Positions 34,722-43,839 of a stretch of 64,000 nt of DNA are shown here, one piece after another. This DNA is from Sinorhizobium sp. BG8 (lineage in GTDB: Bacteria; Pseudomonadota; Alphaproteobacteria; Rhizobiales; Rhizobiaceae): NCBI RefSeq assembly GCF_016864555.1, contig NZ_CP044011.1, positions 1,755,501 through 1,819,500 of the forward strand, written 5' to 3'. Made by a program: the position numbers and the translations under genes. Below the pieces are notes generated by a model. That model did not search any database and was not told the DNA's origin. It worked only from the letters and a program-made list of their open reading frames with translations. Numbering within the stretch: position 1 is the first letter of the stretch; every line of letters starts with the position of its first letter.

Positions 34722-35645
34722 TCAGGTCGACGGAAGCGGGATGAACTCCTCTTCGTCGCCCGGCACGATATCGAACCGCCCGGTGCGCCACTCCTCCTTG
34801 GCCTGCTCTATGCGCTCCTTGGAAGAGGAAACGAAATTCCACCAGATATGGCGCTTGGATCCGAGCGCGGCGCCGCCGAAGAGCATGACATGACAGCCCT
34901 GTTCGCCGGCCTCCAGGCGGATTGCGTCGCCCGGCCTGAACACGAGCAGGCGGTCGGCCTCGAAACGGTCGCCTGCAACGATCAGCTCGCCCGAGAGAAT
35001 GTAGACGGCACGCTCCTCCCACTGGGCCGCAAGCGGCGCGGACGCACCGGGTGCGAGCCGCAGATCGGTATAGAGCGTGTCGGTCAGAACCTTCACCGGC
35101 GAGCGGTATCCCTCGTAGCTGCCGATGACGACGCGGCCCTCCACACCGTCCGCCGAGAAGCTCGCCAGTTCGTCGACGGTGGTATGGTCGAAGACCGGAT
35201 CGATCTCCTCGTGGCCGTCGGGCAGCGCCAGCCAGGTCTGCAATCCGGAGATCGACAACGGCGTGCCGCGAAGATTTTCCGGCGAGCGTTCGGAGTGGAC
35301 GATGCCGCGCCCGGCCGTCATCAGGTTCACGTCGCCGGGACGAATGACCATTTCGGTGCCAAGGCTGTCTCGATGCTTGATCTCGCCGTCGAAGAGATAG
35401 GTGACGGTCGAAAGCCCGATATGCGGATGCGGCCGCACGTCGATCGCGTCCCCGGCCTTGAGCAGGGCGGGTCCCATGCGGTCGAAAAAGATGAACGGTC
35501 CGACGAGCCGGCGCTTGGCGGTGGGAAGCGCGCGGCGCACCTCGAAACCTCCGAGATCGGTGGTACGCGGAATGATCAGGTGCTCGAGTGCATCGCAGGC
35601 GGCGGAGTCGCCGGCCTCGGGGTCTTTTCCGGGAAAGAAGCTCAT
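34722..35645 (-). CDS. pirin family protein
   Basis: A 307-residue bicupin protein. The N-terminal cupin carries VRPHPHIGLSTVTYLFDGEIKHRDS, with the metal-binding His/Glu set of pirins. The motif TAGRGIVHSERSPE follows near residue 115. A second cupin-like half has YILSGELIVAGD. Pirins bind iron; some are quercetinases and others redox-dependent modulators of pyruvate dehydrogenase. Which applies here is not readable. ATG 35645 is preferred to an in-frame GTG nine bases upstream. It lies in the same direction as xseB but about 100 bp away. Confidence 0.9.
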   Translation of the reverse strand: MSFFPGKDPEAGDSAACDALEHLIIPRTTDLGGFEVRRALPTAKRRLVGPFIFFDRMGPALLKAGDAIDVRPHPHIGLSTVTYLFDGEIKHRDSLGTEMVIRPGDVNLMTAGRGIVHSERSPENLRGTPLSISGLQTWLALPDGHEEIDPVFDHTTVDELASFSADGVEGRVVIGSYEGYRSPVKVLTDTLYTDLRLAPGASAPLAAQWEERAVYILSGELIVAGDRFEADRLLVFRPGDAIRLEAGEQGCHVMLFGGAALGSKRHIWWNFVSSSKERIEQAKEEWRTGRFDIVPGDEEEFIPLPST

Positions 35646-35753
35646 GCGCGTCACGTCCTTATGTTTTCCCGCCCGACAGTGAACAGGAGACGCATATGGA
35701 TGGCAAGACCCCTGAAATCAAAGGGGCGTTATGGGGCGTGGAAAGACCGCCGC

Positions 35754-36008
35754 TCAGGCCCCGTCGAGCGGCTCGGTTCCTTGCGGCTTGCCCGCGCGGT
35801 CAAGGCGGATCTTCTCGATGCGGTTTTCAGCCGCGCCGAGAAGCGTCTCGCAATGCTTCTTGAGCGCTTCGCCGCGTTCGTAGATTTCAATGGACTTGTC
35901 GAGTGGCACATCGCCGCGTTCGAGCGCGGCAACGATCTTCTCGAGTTCGTCGACAGCCTGTTCGAAGGAGAGGGCGGATACGTCGGGGGCGGCGGTGGCG
36001 TCGGTCAT
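35754..36008 (-). CDS. xseB: exodeoxyribonuclease VII small subunit
   Basis: An 84-residue protein with the XseB pattern [42 protein letters not shown]. It forms part of exonuclease VII with XseA, degrading single-stranded DNA. The gene begins 2 bp after the histone-deacetylase-like gene, so the two are co-transcribed. XseA is not in the window. Confidence 0.95.
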   Translation of the reverse strand: MTDATAAPDVSALSFEQAVDELEKIVAALERGDVPLDKSIEIYERGEALKKHCETLLGAAENRIEKIRLDRAGKPQGTEPLDGA

Positions 36009-36010
36009 GG

Positions 36011-36937
36011 TCAGCCTCTCATCAGGCGATAGATATGGGTGGCGGCCGATTCGGCGAGCCCCTGCAGGTCATAGCCGCCTTCAAGCAGGCTGACGACCCT
36101 ATTGGATGCGGACCGGTCCGCAAGCTCGAGAATTCTACCGGTCGCCCAGTCGAAATCATCCGCAACGAGGTTGATTTGTGCCAACGGGTCGCGGTGGTGC
36201 GCATCGAAACCGGCGGAGATGATGATGAGGTCCGGCCGGAAGTTTGTCACGGCGGGGATCACGCGCGACTTGAACGCCTCGCGGAAATGGTCGCTCCCGT
36301 CATTTGGCGAGAGCGGTGCGTTGAAGATGTTTCCGACGCCAGTTTCGGTCTTCGCCCCGGTGCCTGGATAGAGCGGCATCTGGTGGGTCGAGCAGAACAG
36401 CACCGACGGATCGTCCCAGAAGATATCCTGCGTGCCGTTGCCGTGGTGGACGTCCCAGTCGATGATTGCGACGCGTTCGGCGCCGTGAGCCTTCTGGGCG
36501 TGCCTTGCAGCGATTGCGGCATTGTTGAAGAAGCAGAAGCCCATGGGCCTGTTCTTCTCCGCGTGATGCCCCGGCGGCCGGGCGGCGACGAAGACATTGT
36601 CGGCTCGCCCCGCAAAGACGTCGTCGATTGCCGCGGTCGCGGCACCGACCCCTGTCAGCGCGGCTTCGAAGCTCGCCGGGCTCGCATACGTGTCGGCCTC
36701 GAACTGGTTGATCCCCTCATCAGGGATCTCGCGCAGGATCGCGTTCAGATGCTCTTCGGGATGGGCAAGCAGGATGCGATCCTCGTCGCCCCGTTTCGCC
36801 TCGATGCGCTTGAGCGGCGAGAAGCGCTCGTGTTCGAGCGCAAGGTTCAGCGCCTTCAGCCTGTCCGGCCGCTCAGGATGCCCCTCGGGTGTCCGGTGCT
36901 CCAGGAAGATCGGGTTCTCGTAGAGGATCGTGGTCAT
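36011..36937 (-). CDS. histone deacetylase family protein (acetoin utilisation/APAH-like)
   Basis: A 308-residue protein with the arginase/deacetylase fold: [12 protein letters not shown] near residue 19, [16 protein letters not shown] near 118 with the His pair, [15 protein letters not shown] near 157 and [11 protein letters not shown] near 245. All zinc ligands (Asp/His/Asp) can be seen. In bacteria this family deacetylates acetylated polyamines or small amides. The substrate is not known. It is co-transcribed with xseB, 2 bp downstream, an arrangement common in Rhizobiales. Confidence 0.92.
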   Translation of the reverse strand: MTTILYENPIFLEHRTPEGHPERPDRLKALNLALEHERFSPLKRIEAKRGDEDRILLAHPEEHLNAILREIPDEGINQFEADTYASPASFEAALTGVGAATAAIDDVFAGRADNVFVAARPPGHHAEKNRPMGFCFFNNAAIAARHAQKAHGAERVAIIDWDVHHGNGTQDIFWDDPSVLFCSTHQMPLYPGTGAKTETGVGNIFNAPLSPNDGSDHFREAFKSRVIPAVTNFRPDLIIISAGFDAHHRDPLAQINLVADDFDWATGRILELADRSASNRVVSLLEGGYDLQGLAESAATHIYRLMRG

Positions 36938-37047
36938 GGATCGAAGCTATCGGTTGGCGTCCGGCGGGTCCACGGGAAATGGGTCGGGCGCCGGCCTTTT
37001 TCAACAGGGGTCGACGCCGTTCCGGGTCCGGTCGCAGTCTGGCCGCC

Positions 37048-37610
37048 TCAGGCGCGCTGCGGCAACAGCGGATAGCCGGCCAGCACTGCGCGACCGGCTA
37101 GCATCGCGATGAAGGCCTTGATCAGGTCGCCCGGAATGAAGACGAGGGATGCAAGCGCGACCTGGAAGAAGGCCTTGCCGCTGGCATAGGCGAGCCAGGC
37201 GATACCGAACGCGTAAAGCACCACGATCCCGCCCATGATGGCAGCGACCAGGAAGGTCAGATACTGGGCGAGTTCCCCCTGGCTTGGGCGCACGAAGCGC
37301 TCTGCTATCAGCCCGCAGACATAGGCGCCGACCACCCAGCCGACGAGGTATCCCGCGGTCGGGCCGACGAAGGAGGCGAGCCCCCGCGGCCGCCGGAGAG
37401 AACGGGAAGGCCGATCGCGACGAGGAGCAGGACGAGAAGGCATGCTGCCGCTCCGCGTTTGGCACCAAGAATGACGCCGGCAAGCATGATCCCGAGGGAC
37501 TGTGCCGTGATCGGCACGGGGATGAACCCGAGAGTGACGGGAGGAACGATGCCGAGCGCCACGATGATCGCCGCGAACAGGGCAACAAGGACGATGTCTC
37601 TGGTATTCAT
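37048..37610 (-). pseudogene. bioY: biotin transporter substrate-binding component BioY, frameshifted as sequenced
   Basis: BioY is the S component that binds biotin in the membrane. Translation from ATG 37610 yields MNTRDIVLVALFAAIIVALG, continuing to SGGRGG near residue 77. The family's next segment, LASFVGPTAGYLVGW through to KAFIAML and the end, appears only in the second frame. Adding one base to the five-base C run at 37381-37385 restores a single 187-residue BioY. Either the gene is newly broken or one base is missing from the assembly. It is the last gene of the minus-strand bioM-bioN-bioY unit. Confidence 0.85.
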
Positions 37611-37636
37611 ACGCGAATCCTCAAAGCGTTCACTGC

Positions 37637-38248
37637 TCAGTTTTCTTGCCGCCGAAAGCCCCGTGCGTCAATCGCCATGGCAATCGTGTCGGCATCCTTC
37701 AGTGTCAGGATGATCAGGGGAACCACCAGTGTGAGTGGCCTGAGGGGTAATCCGCGCGCCCTGTGGGCATCGCGGATGTCCTCGTACGTTGCGAAGATCT
37801 CCGGGACGAAGCGGATGACGAGGCCGACAGCGAGGCTTACATCCGCGGCCCGCACCAGTCCGGTGCGTTCCAGGGGCCGGAGCAGCCGCGTTATCTCGTC
37901 CATGAAGGCAGAAATGCCGGTCGTCGCGGTCACCGCTGCGGCGAGGAACACCAGGCATGAGAGGCGAAAGAGTACCGCCAGCGCTTCCTGATGCGAATGG
38001 AATATGTAGTTTGCCGCGGCAAGCATGATCACGGTCAGGAGCACGAAGCGCACCCGTCGCACTGCCTCCGCGAAAGGCAGGCCTACAGTGAAGTAGAGGA
38101 GGGCGGATACGGCGCAGACCGGTGCCAGCAGCCAGAGGTTCGACGTCAGGAACAGAAGCACGCCGGCGGCAAACAGGATCCCGAGCTTCCGGCGTACTGT
38201 CATCCGGTGGAAGAGCGTGTCTCCCTCGATCTCGAGACTGTCGATCAT
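37637..38248 (-). CDS. bioN: biotin ECF transporter transmembrane T component BioN
   Basis: A 203-residue membrane protein with several hydrophobic helices and the energy-coupling-factor signature Ala-Arg-Gly motifs: DAHRARGLPLRPL near residue 165 and AIDARGFRRQ near the C-terminus. These short segments couple to the ATPase. BioN links the ATPase BioM and the binding protein BioY. It overlaps bioM by 4 bp (ATGA) and precedes bioY by 26 bp, so all three form one operon. Confidence 0.88.
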   Translation of the reverse strand: MIDSLEIEGDTLFHRMTVRRKLGILFAAGVLLFLTSNLWLLAPVCAVSALLYFTVGLPFAEAVRRVRFVLLTVIMLAAANYIFHSHQEALAVLFRLSCLVFLAAAVTATTGISAFMDEITRLLRPLERTGLVRAADVSLAVGLVIRFVPEIFATYEDIRDAHRARGLPLRPLTLVVPLIILTLKDADTIAMAIDARGFRRQEN

Positions 38249-38922
38249 GCGGCGATCTCCCGGTATCTGGCGATCGCTTCGTCGGGTGAAGCATCTGCCG
38301 CCAGACGGCCCTCGTGGAAGAGAAGCACACGATCGTATCCCGAGAGCAAAGCGAGGTCGTGGGTGATCACGATCGCCTGTTCGTGAAGCTCGCTGATGGT
38401 ACGCTCGATCAGGGCTCGGTTGCGCAGGTCCAGCTGGTTGGTCGGCTCGTCGAGGATCAGCACATCCGGTTCGGTCACCAGGACGCTGGCGATCGCGCCG
38501 AGCTGCGTTTCCCCTCCGGACAGTTCGTGAACCCGCCGCTTACCGAGATGCTCGATGCGAAACCGCGCCAGCACGCCTTGCGTGCGCGCGGCGATGTCGT
38601 CCTTCGCGAGGCCGCGGTTCTTGAGGCCGAAGGCGATGTCTTCCGCAAGCACTGGCAGGATCATCTGGTGCTGCGGGTTCTGGAAGATGAACCCGACGCG
38701 GCCGCGTGCGGCCTCGCTGTCGGCAACCGTGTCCAGCCCCCCGACGGTGACATTGCCCTCCGTCGGCTGCACCAGCCCGTTGATCAGGCGCGCAAAGGTC
38801 GTCTTGCCGGATCCGTTGAGGCCGATGACGCCGATCCGCCTTTCGGAAAGGCTGAGCGTCAGGGGATGAAGGGCAGGGCGCCCCGCAAAACTGACCGATG
38901 CGGCAGCGAAAACGATGTTCAA
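38245..38922 (-). CDS. bioM: biotin ECF transporter ATPase BioM
   Basis: An ABC ATPase subunit with Walker A (GLNGSGKTTFAR near residue 34), the Q-loop region FIFQNPQHQM near 78, ABC signature LSGGETQLGA near 134 and Walker B LILDEPTN near 154. The protein powers biotin uptake with BioN and BioY. No ATG is available at the start; a TTG at 38922 (reading LNIVFAAA) has a GGGGA site about 8 bases ahead, and another in-frame TTG is at 38940. It overlaps bioN by 4 bp. Confidence 0.88.
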   Translation of the reverse strand: MNIVFAAASVSFAGRPALHPLTLSLSERRIGVIGLNGSGKTTFARLINGLVQPTEGNVTVGGLDTVADSEAARGRVGFIFQNPQHQMILPVLAEDIAFGLKNRGLAKDDIAARTQGVLARFRIEHLGKRRVHELSGGETQLGAIASVLVTEPDVLILDEPTNQLDLRNRALIERTISELHEQAIVITHDLALLSGYDRVLLFHEGRLAADASPDEAIARYREIAA

Positions 38923-39043
38923 TGTGCGTCCCCGTCTCAAGGTTTCGCCGTTCTATAGCGCTGGATGACCGTTGTTCAAACGAAATCACCTTGCCGGATA
39001 AAACCGGGTTGGAATGAATGGGAATATATGCCTATCATTCCCC

Positions 39044-40236
39044 ATGTCGAATCTTCTCGCCAACAGTGATGCGCGGCGCATCTTTCTCACGAAACAGGGC
39101 CTTTGCGGGCATCCCGGCCGTGCGCTCGACAAGCAGGGCCTGCTCAAGCTCATCCACGACATGGGTTTCGTGCAGGTCGACAGCATCGCCACGGTCGAAA
39201 GGGCGCATCACCAGATCCTGTTCTCGCGCAATCAGACATACCGGCGCGAGCACCTTGCGCAATTGCTCGAGGAGGACGGCGAGCTTTTCGAGAACTGGAC
39301 GCACGACGCCTCCATCATACCAAGTGCCTTCTTCCGCTATTGGAAGCACCGCTTCCGCCGCGAGGACGACTCGATCATCGAACGCTGGCGCAAGTGGCGG
39401 GGGGAGGGATTCGAAGAAGCCTTCGACGAAACCTATGAACGCATCGCCAAGGGTGGTGCGGTCATGTCGCGCGAACTGAAGGCCGACGATCACCAGTCGG
39501 GCGGATGGTGGAACTGGCACCCGAACAAGACGGCGCTCGAGTATCTCTGGCGAACCGGCAAGGTCGCGATCGCGCGGCGGGAGAACTTCCAGAAAGTCTA
39601 TGATCTGTCGGAGCGTGTCCTTCCGGCCAGGCACCACGAACCCAGTGTCGAGCACGACGAGTTCGTCGACTGGGCATGCCGGAGTGCGCTCGAGCGGCTG
39701 GGCTTTGCCACCCATGGGGAGATTGCGGCCTTCTGGGATCTGATTTCCCCGGAGGAGGCGAGGGACTGGGTGCAGTCCCATCGTGATGAGCTGCATTCGA
39801 TTGCGATAGAGCCTGCGGACGGCGGCAAGCCCCGGATCTCCCATGCCTTCGACCGCGCCGCTGAATTGCTGGACGCTGCAGGCGAGCCACCGGGCCGGAT
39901 TCGTGTCCTATCCCGTTCGATCCCCTGATCCGTGACCGGAACCGGACCGAACGGCTTTTCGGCTTCGTCTATCGCATCGAGGTGTTCGTGCCGGAGCCGA
40001 AGCGCCAGTACGGATACTACGTCTTTCCGCTGCTCGAGGGAGACCGTCTCGTGGGCCGGATCGACATGAAGGCCGACCGAAAGTCTGGAAACCTCGATGT
40101 GCGGCGCCTGTGGCTCGAGGATCGTGTGAAGCCGTCAGCAGGGCGCCTGGAGAGACTCGAGGCCGAACTCGACCGGATCGCCCGCTTTACCGGTGTCGAG
40201 AAGGTGCGTTTCCTGGATGGCTGGCGCGAGGCCTGA
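39044..40236 (+). pseudogene. YcaQ-like crosslink-repair DNA glycosylase, frameshifted as sequenced
   Basis: A winged-helix DNA glycosylase-like protein related to YcaQ/AlkX, which unhooks interstrand crosslinks. The first part (MSNLLANSDARRIFLTKQGL, FVQVDSIATVERAHHQILFSR) runs to RIRVLS, then a stop. The family continuation PFDPLIRDRNRTERLFGF, VFVPEPKRQYGYYVFP, GRIDMKADR lies in another frame. Adding one C to the CCC at 39912-39914 restores one frame of 397 residues. Homologues have SPFDPL here. Either the gene is broken or a base is lost. ATG 39044 fits relatives; an upstream ATG at 39014 is possible. Confidence 0.85.
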
Positions 40237-40253
40237 GGGCGGCCGGCCGTAGG

Positions 40254-41420
40254 TCAGTAGTTCCCGAGCGCCTTCTTCAGCATGCGCCAGCGGATGATGG
40301 CGCGTTTGGTGAGATGTGCCAGAACAAGCGCCGGATTGGTTTTGCGCGTCTTGCGCCCCGCTTTTTCGAGAAGACGCGCGACCGCCGGAACCTGCCTCAG
40401 CTGCTTTTCGTCGTAATAGGTCCAGCGTGAAGGCTCGGTCGAGAAGAGCTTGCGCCCCACCGGCGGCGGCTGCATGAACGAGCCGTACTTCAACAGCAGG
40501 CGCCGCTCCATCATCAGGAATTCCGGCGTCGTGCGAGAGACTTCCACCGTGCGCTTCGCTGCCGAGCCCTCGTTTCTGACCGTGACGAGGATCTCCGCCT
40601 TTTCCTTTTCGCTGAACAGGAACTTCATCACATACCCGATGTGCATGAAGCGGCGGCTGTTCTTGATCCCGGTCGGTTGGCCGCGATCGATCGACATCAT
40701 GCGGATGAATTCCGTCATCTCGATCGGGAGCCGTTCGTTGGCTGTGTCCTTGTAGGGCTTGATACCCTCGATTCCCAGAACGTTTGAAAGGAAGTACGTG
40801 AAGATATCGCGGTTCTGGCGGAGCAGCTCGTCGTACCGCAGGATCGTGACATCCGCCCCGCTGTTGTTCAGCAGCAGGCCGATCTCGAGCGCCGGATTGA
40901 GCATCTTGGATTGAAGCGGATTGGCAAAGTCCGGCTTCATCCTTTCCGGGAGACCCTGCTTGCCGCCCGTCTTCGCCTTTTGCGCCCAGAACGAATAGTA
41001 AGCGTCCAGGGGATCGCGAAGGGTGTAGACGATATGGAGCCGGCGGTCACCGGTCAGTTCCAGGATGGCCTTGTAGTGTGCAGGCTTGAACTTGCGGAAC
41101 CCCTCGGAGGAAAGGAGCAGGTTCAGCTGCAGGGCGTCCGCCCTCTCGATGACCCGCTTGAGGTCCTCGTAGGCCTTTCCGCGGCGTCGGATAAGCTGTG
41201 CGGGGTCGTCGGAAAGGTCGTGATGCGTGGTCGCCGTGCGTTCGCTGATCTTCGGATAGAGCCATCCACGTTCACGCAGACTGTCCGCATGGTGCCGGAA
41301 ATTCGACTGCATGTAGGTCGTCCCGGTCTTGTGCGGGCCGATGTGCATGACCAGCCTGAGGCCGGTCCTTGTGTCCGCGCCTCGTGCTCCTGCCGGGTTG
41401 GTGGATGCCTGATCTGCCAT
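40254..41420 (-). CDS. putative sulfotransferase-like protein, copy 1
   Basis: A 388-residue protein with the 5'-phosphosulfate-binding-type loop LVMHIGPHKTGTTYMQ near residue 23 and a later YTLRDPLDAYYSFW block near 130, which matches the 3'-phosphate-binding part (RDPxxxxxS) of sulfotransferases. It is closely related in sequence to the next gene, sharing HHDLSDD, SSEGFRK-KPAH, TTPEFL and RWTYYDE. Acceptors of such proteins are often glycans. No signal peptide is present. It lies 100 bp after copy 2 on the same strand, behind ribB. The function is inferred from motif only. Confidence 0.75.
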   Translation of the reverse strand: MADQASTNPAGARGADTRTGLRLVMHIGPHKTGTTYMQSNFRHHADSLRERGWLYPKISERTATTHHDLSDDPAQLIRRRGKAYEDLKRVIERADALQLNLLLSSEGFRKFKPAHYKAILELTGDRRLHIVYTLRDPLDAYYSFWAQKAKTGGKQGLPERMKPDFANPLQSKMLNPALEIGLLLNNSGADVTILRYDELLRQNRDIFTYFLSNVLGIEGIKPYKDTANERLPIEMTEFIRMMSIDRGQPTGIKNSRRFMHIGYVMKFLFSEKEKAEILVTVRNEGSAAKRTVEVSRTTPEFLMMERRLLLKYGSFMQPPPVGRKLFSTEPSRWTYYDEKQLRQVPAVARLLEKAGRKTRKTNPALVLAHLTKRAIIRWRMLKKALGNY

Positions 41421-41520
41421 GGCTATGCCCTGCGGCCCGCCGGGACCAGCAATGCCGTGGACTGGCGGATCGTCCCGCGAGGCGCTTCGACGAGCATTCT
41501 GTCTTTCCTTGCGCTTGGCC

Positions 41521-42714
41521 TCAACCCTTGCTCGACGACTGTGCGCCCGGACCGGAGAAACGCCAGAACTTTTTCAATGACCGGCGGTGGTATCGGATCA
41601 GTTTCTTGAGGTTGGTAATGATGAGAGCGGGGTTGGTCGGTCGCGTCTTGCGGAGTCCTTTTTTGAGCAGTTTGACGAAAGCCGGATTCCGCCTCAGTTC
41701 GGCCTCGTCGTAATAGGTCCAGCGCGCCGGTTCGCGGGAGAAGAGCTGGCCACCTTCCGGTGGCGGGGACATGATGGACTTGTAGCGATGAATGAGGTGC
41801 CGCTCGATGTGCAGGAATTCCGGCGTCGTGCGTTCGAGTTCCAGGGTCCGCTTGGCCGGCGCCGCGGCATCGCGAATGGAGTTCACGATCTCGGCCTTCT
41901 CCTCTTTGTTGAAGAGCAACTTCAGGACGTCGCCGATGTGAATCTTCGTGCGCGTGTGTTCTTTGCCTGAGGGATGGCCGCTGTCCTTCGACAGAAGCCT
42001 GATGAACTCCGTTATCTCGATCGGATGGCGGATATTATTGGAGGGCTTCGACGCACGCAGATCGTCGATACCCAACACCGTCGACAGGAAATATTCGAAG
42101 ATGTCGATCTTCTTTCGGCGCAGTTCGTCGTAAAGGAGGATCGTGTAGTTGACGCCTGCCGTCTCAAACACGGGCCGGATCTCGCGGACGGGATTGAGGA
42201 GCCTCGAATGCAGCGGATTGTCGAAGTGCCGGCTCATCCATTCCGGCAGGCTCTGGGTCATCCCCATCTTAACCTGCTGGGCCCACCAGGAATAGAAGGA
42301 GTCGTAGGGATCGCGCAGCATGTAGACGATGTCGAGTTCGCGGGTGCCGATGATCTCCTTCACCGCCGCGAAGTGCGCCGGCTTCCACTTCCGGAACCCT
42401 TCCGACGACAGGATAATGTTCAGGCCTTCCCTGTCGGCCTTTTCCAGGACGAGCATGAAATCGCGATAGGAACGGCCCTCTCTGGCGACGAGATGCTCTC
42501 CGTCGTCGGAAAGGTCATGGTGCGCCAATGCCGAGCGTACGCTGATGGACGGATAGAGCCATCCCCTCCTGCGCAGGGACTTCCGCCTGTGGCGGAAATT
42601 GGCCTGCATATAGGTGGTACCTGTCTTGTGCGGACCGATGTGCATGACGAGGCGTAGCGGCTTCGGTGTCTGCTCTTCGATATGCGTGTCTGTATCCGTC
42701 CCGAAAGCCGTCAT
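41521..42714 (-). CDS. putative sulfotransferase-like protein, copy 2
   Basis: A 397-residue paralogue of the preceding gene. It has the same loop, LRLVMHIGPHKTGTTYMQ near residue 20, the YMLRDPYDSFYSWW block near 130, and the C-terminal RWTYYDEAELRRNP. The basic C-terminus (LKKLIRYHRRSLKKFW) is similar too. The start ATG is 13 bp after the ribB stop, so it is probably co-transcribed with ribB. The two copies form a tandem pair on the same strand and may modify a surface polysaccharide or lipid. The donor (PAPS) is assumed from the motif. Confidence 0.75.
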   Translation of the reverse strand: MTAFGTDTDTHIEEQTPKPLRLVMHIGPHKTGTTYMQANFRHRRKSLRRRGWLYPSISVRSALAHHDLSDDGEHLVAREGRSYRDFMLVLEKADREGLNIILSSEGFRKWKPAHFAAVKEIIGTRELDIVYMLRDPYDSFYSWWAQQVKMGMTQSLPEWMSRHFDNPLHSRLLNPVREIRPVFETAGVNYTILLYDELRRKKIDIFEYFLSTVLGIDDLRASKPSNNIRHPIEITEFIRLLSKDSGHPSGKEHTRTKIHIGDVLKLLFNKEEKAEIVNSIRDAAAPAKRTLELERTTPEFLHIERHLIHRYKSIMSPPPEGGQLFSREPARWTYYDEAELRRNPAFVKLLKKGLRKTRPTNPALIITNLKKLIRYHRRSLKKFWRFSGPGAQSSSKG

Positions 42715-42727
42715 GCCATGTCTTTCT

Positions 42728-43828
42728 TCAGCCGATGTCCGTTTCGGTGATGCGTATGCCGAATCCTTCGAGGCCTACGTAATGGCGTTCGCGCGACGCC
42801 ATCAGCTTGATGGATGAGATGCCGAGGTCCTTGAGGATCTGTGCCCCAAGCCCGATCTCCAGCCATTCGCTCTCGCGCATGCGCGCTTCGCTGTGGCCCT
42901 CGCGGTCATGTTTGCCCTTGCGGCTGGTCGTCGACACGCCGACGCCGACGGACCCTTCGCGCAGGTAGACGATCACGCCACGACCCTGCGCCGCGATCCG
43001 TTTCATGATGCTGTCGATCTGGCGTTCTGCCCCGAACACGTCGCCGCCGACGTTCTCCAGATGCAGGCGGACCGGGATATCGATGCCGTCGCGGATGTCG
43101 CCGAACACGACGGCGAGATGCTGCATCGGATCCCAGGGAAGCGAGTAGGTGTAGGCCGTGGCCTTGCCATAGGCCGTATCGACCGTGAAGGACGAGCCCT
43201 GCTCGATCAGCGTTTCCTTGCGCTGGCGATAGGCGATGAGATCGGCCACTGAAACCTGCTTGAGCCCGTGGCTCTCGGCGAAAGAGGCGACCTGCGGACC
43301 GCGCATCACAGTGCCGTCGTCGTTGACGAGCTCGCTGATCACGCCGATCGGCGGAAGGCTGGCGAGCCTGCACAGGTCGACCGCAGCTTCGGTGTGTCCC
43401 GAGCGCATGAGCACGCCACCCTCGCGGGCGACCAGGGGGAAGATGTGGCCCGGACGCACGAAATCGGTCGGCCCGACATTCGGGTTGGCGAGATTGCGCA
43501 CTGTCAGTGTGCGGTCGTCGGCCGAGATGCCGGTCGTCGTGCCGTGCTTGAAGTCGACCGATACGGTGAAGGCCGTCGTGTGGGCGGAATCGTTCTCCGC
43601 CACCATGGCGTTGAGGTTGAGGCGCTTGGCCTCCTCGCGCGGCATCGGCGTGCACACGATGCCGGACGTGTGGCGAACGATGAAGGCCATCTTTTCCGGC
43701 GTGCAATGGACGGCGGCGACGATGAGGTCGCCCTCGTTCTCGCGCCCGTCGTCGTCGGTCACGACCACGATTTCTCCAGCTTCGAACGCCCGGATGGCTT
43801 CGACCACTCTCTTCTGATCATAGGGCAT
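42728..43828 (-). CDS. ribB: 3,4-dihydroxy-2-butanone-4-phosphate synthase with inactive GCHII-like tail
   Basis: A 366-residue protein. The N-terminal 205 residues form a full DHBP synthase: VVTDDDGRENEGDLI near residue 23 holds the acidic catalytic cluster, then HTSGIVC near 51, and RSGHTEAAVDLCRLA near 140. It converts ribulose-5-phosphate to the four-carbon precursor of riboflavin. The remaining 160 residues resemble GTP cyclohydrolase II but lack its zinc cysteines (GDVFGAERQIDS in place of the RCDCG-type motif), so that half is not expected to be an active cyclohydrolase. Such RibBX-like fusions are known in proteobacteria. It starts at ATG 43828, 12 bp after aroC. Confidence 0.92.
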   Translation of the reverse strand: MPYDQKRVVEAIRAFEAGEIVVVTDDDGRENEGDLIVAAVHCTPEKMAFIVRHTSGIVCTPMPREEAKRLNLNAMVAENDSAHTTAFTVSVDFKHGTTTGISADDRTLTVRNLANPNVGPTDFVRPGHIFPLVAREGGVLMRSGHTEAAVDLCRLASLPPIGVISELVNDDGTVMRGPQVASFAESHGLKQVSVADLIAYRQRKETLIEQGSSFTVDTAYGKATAYTYSLPWDPMQHLAVVFGDIRDGIDIPVRLHLENVGGDVFGAERQIDSIMKRIAAQGRGVIVYLREGSVGVGVSTTSRKGKHDREGHSEARMRESEWLEIGLGAQILKDLGISSIKLMASRERHYVGLEGFGIRITETDIG

Positions 43829-43839
43829 GGTTTCGATCC

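Noticed and set aside
37048-37610. Two separate small genes at the bioY locus
   Set aside because: The two frames carry the N- and C-terminal halves of one known family that join at a homopolymer run, so they are one gene with a frameshift.
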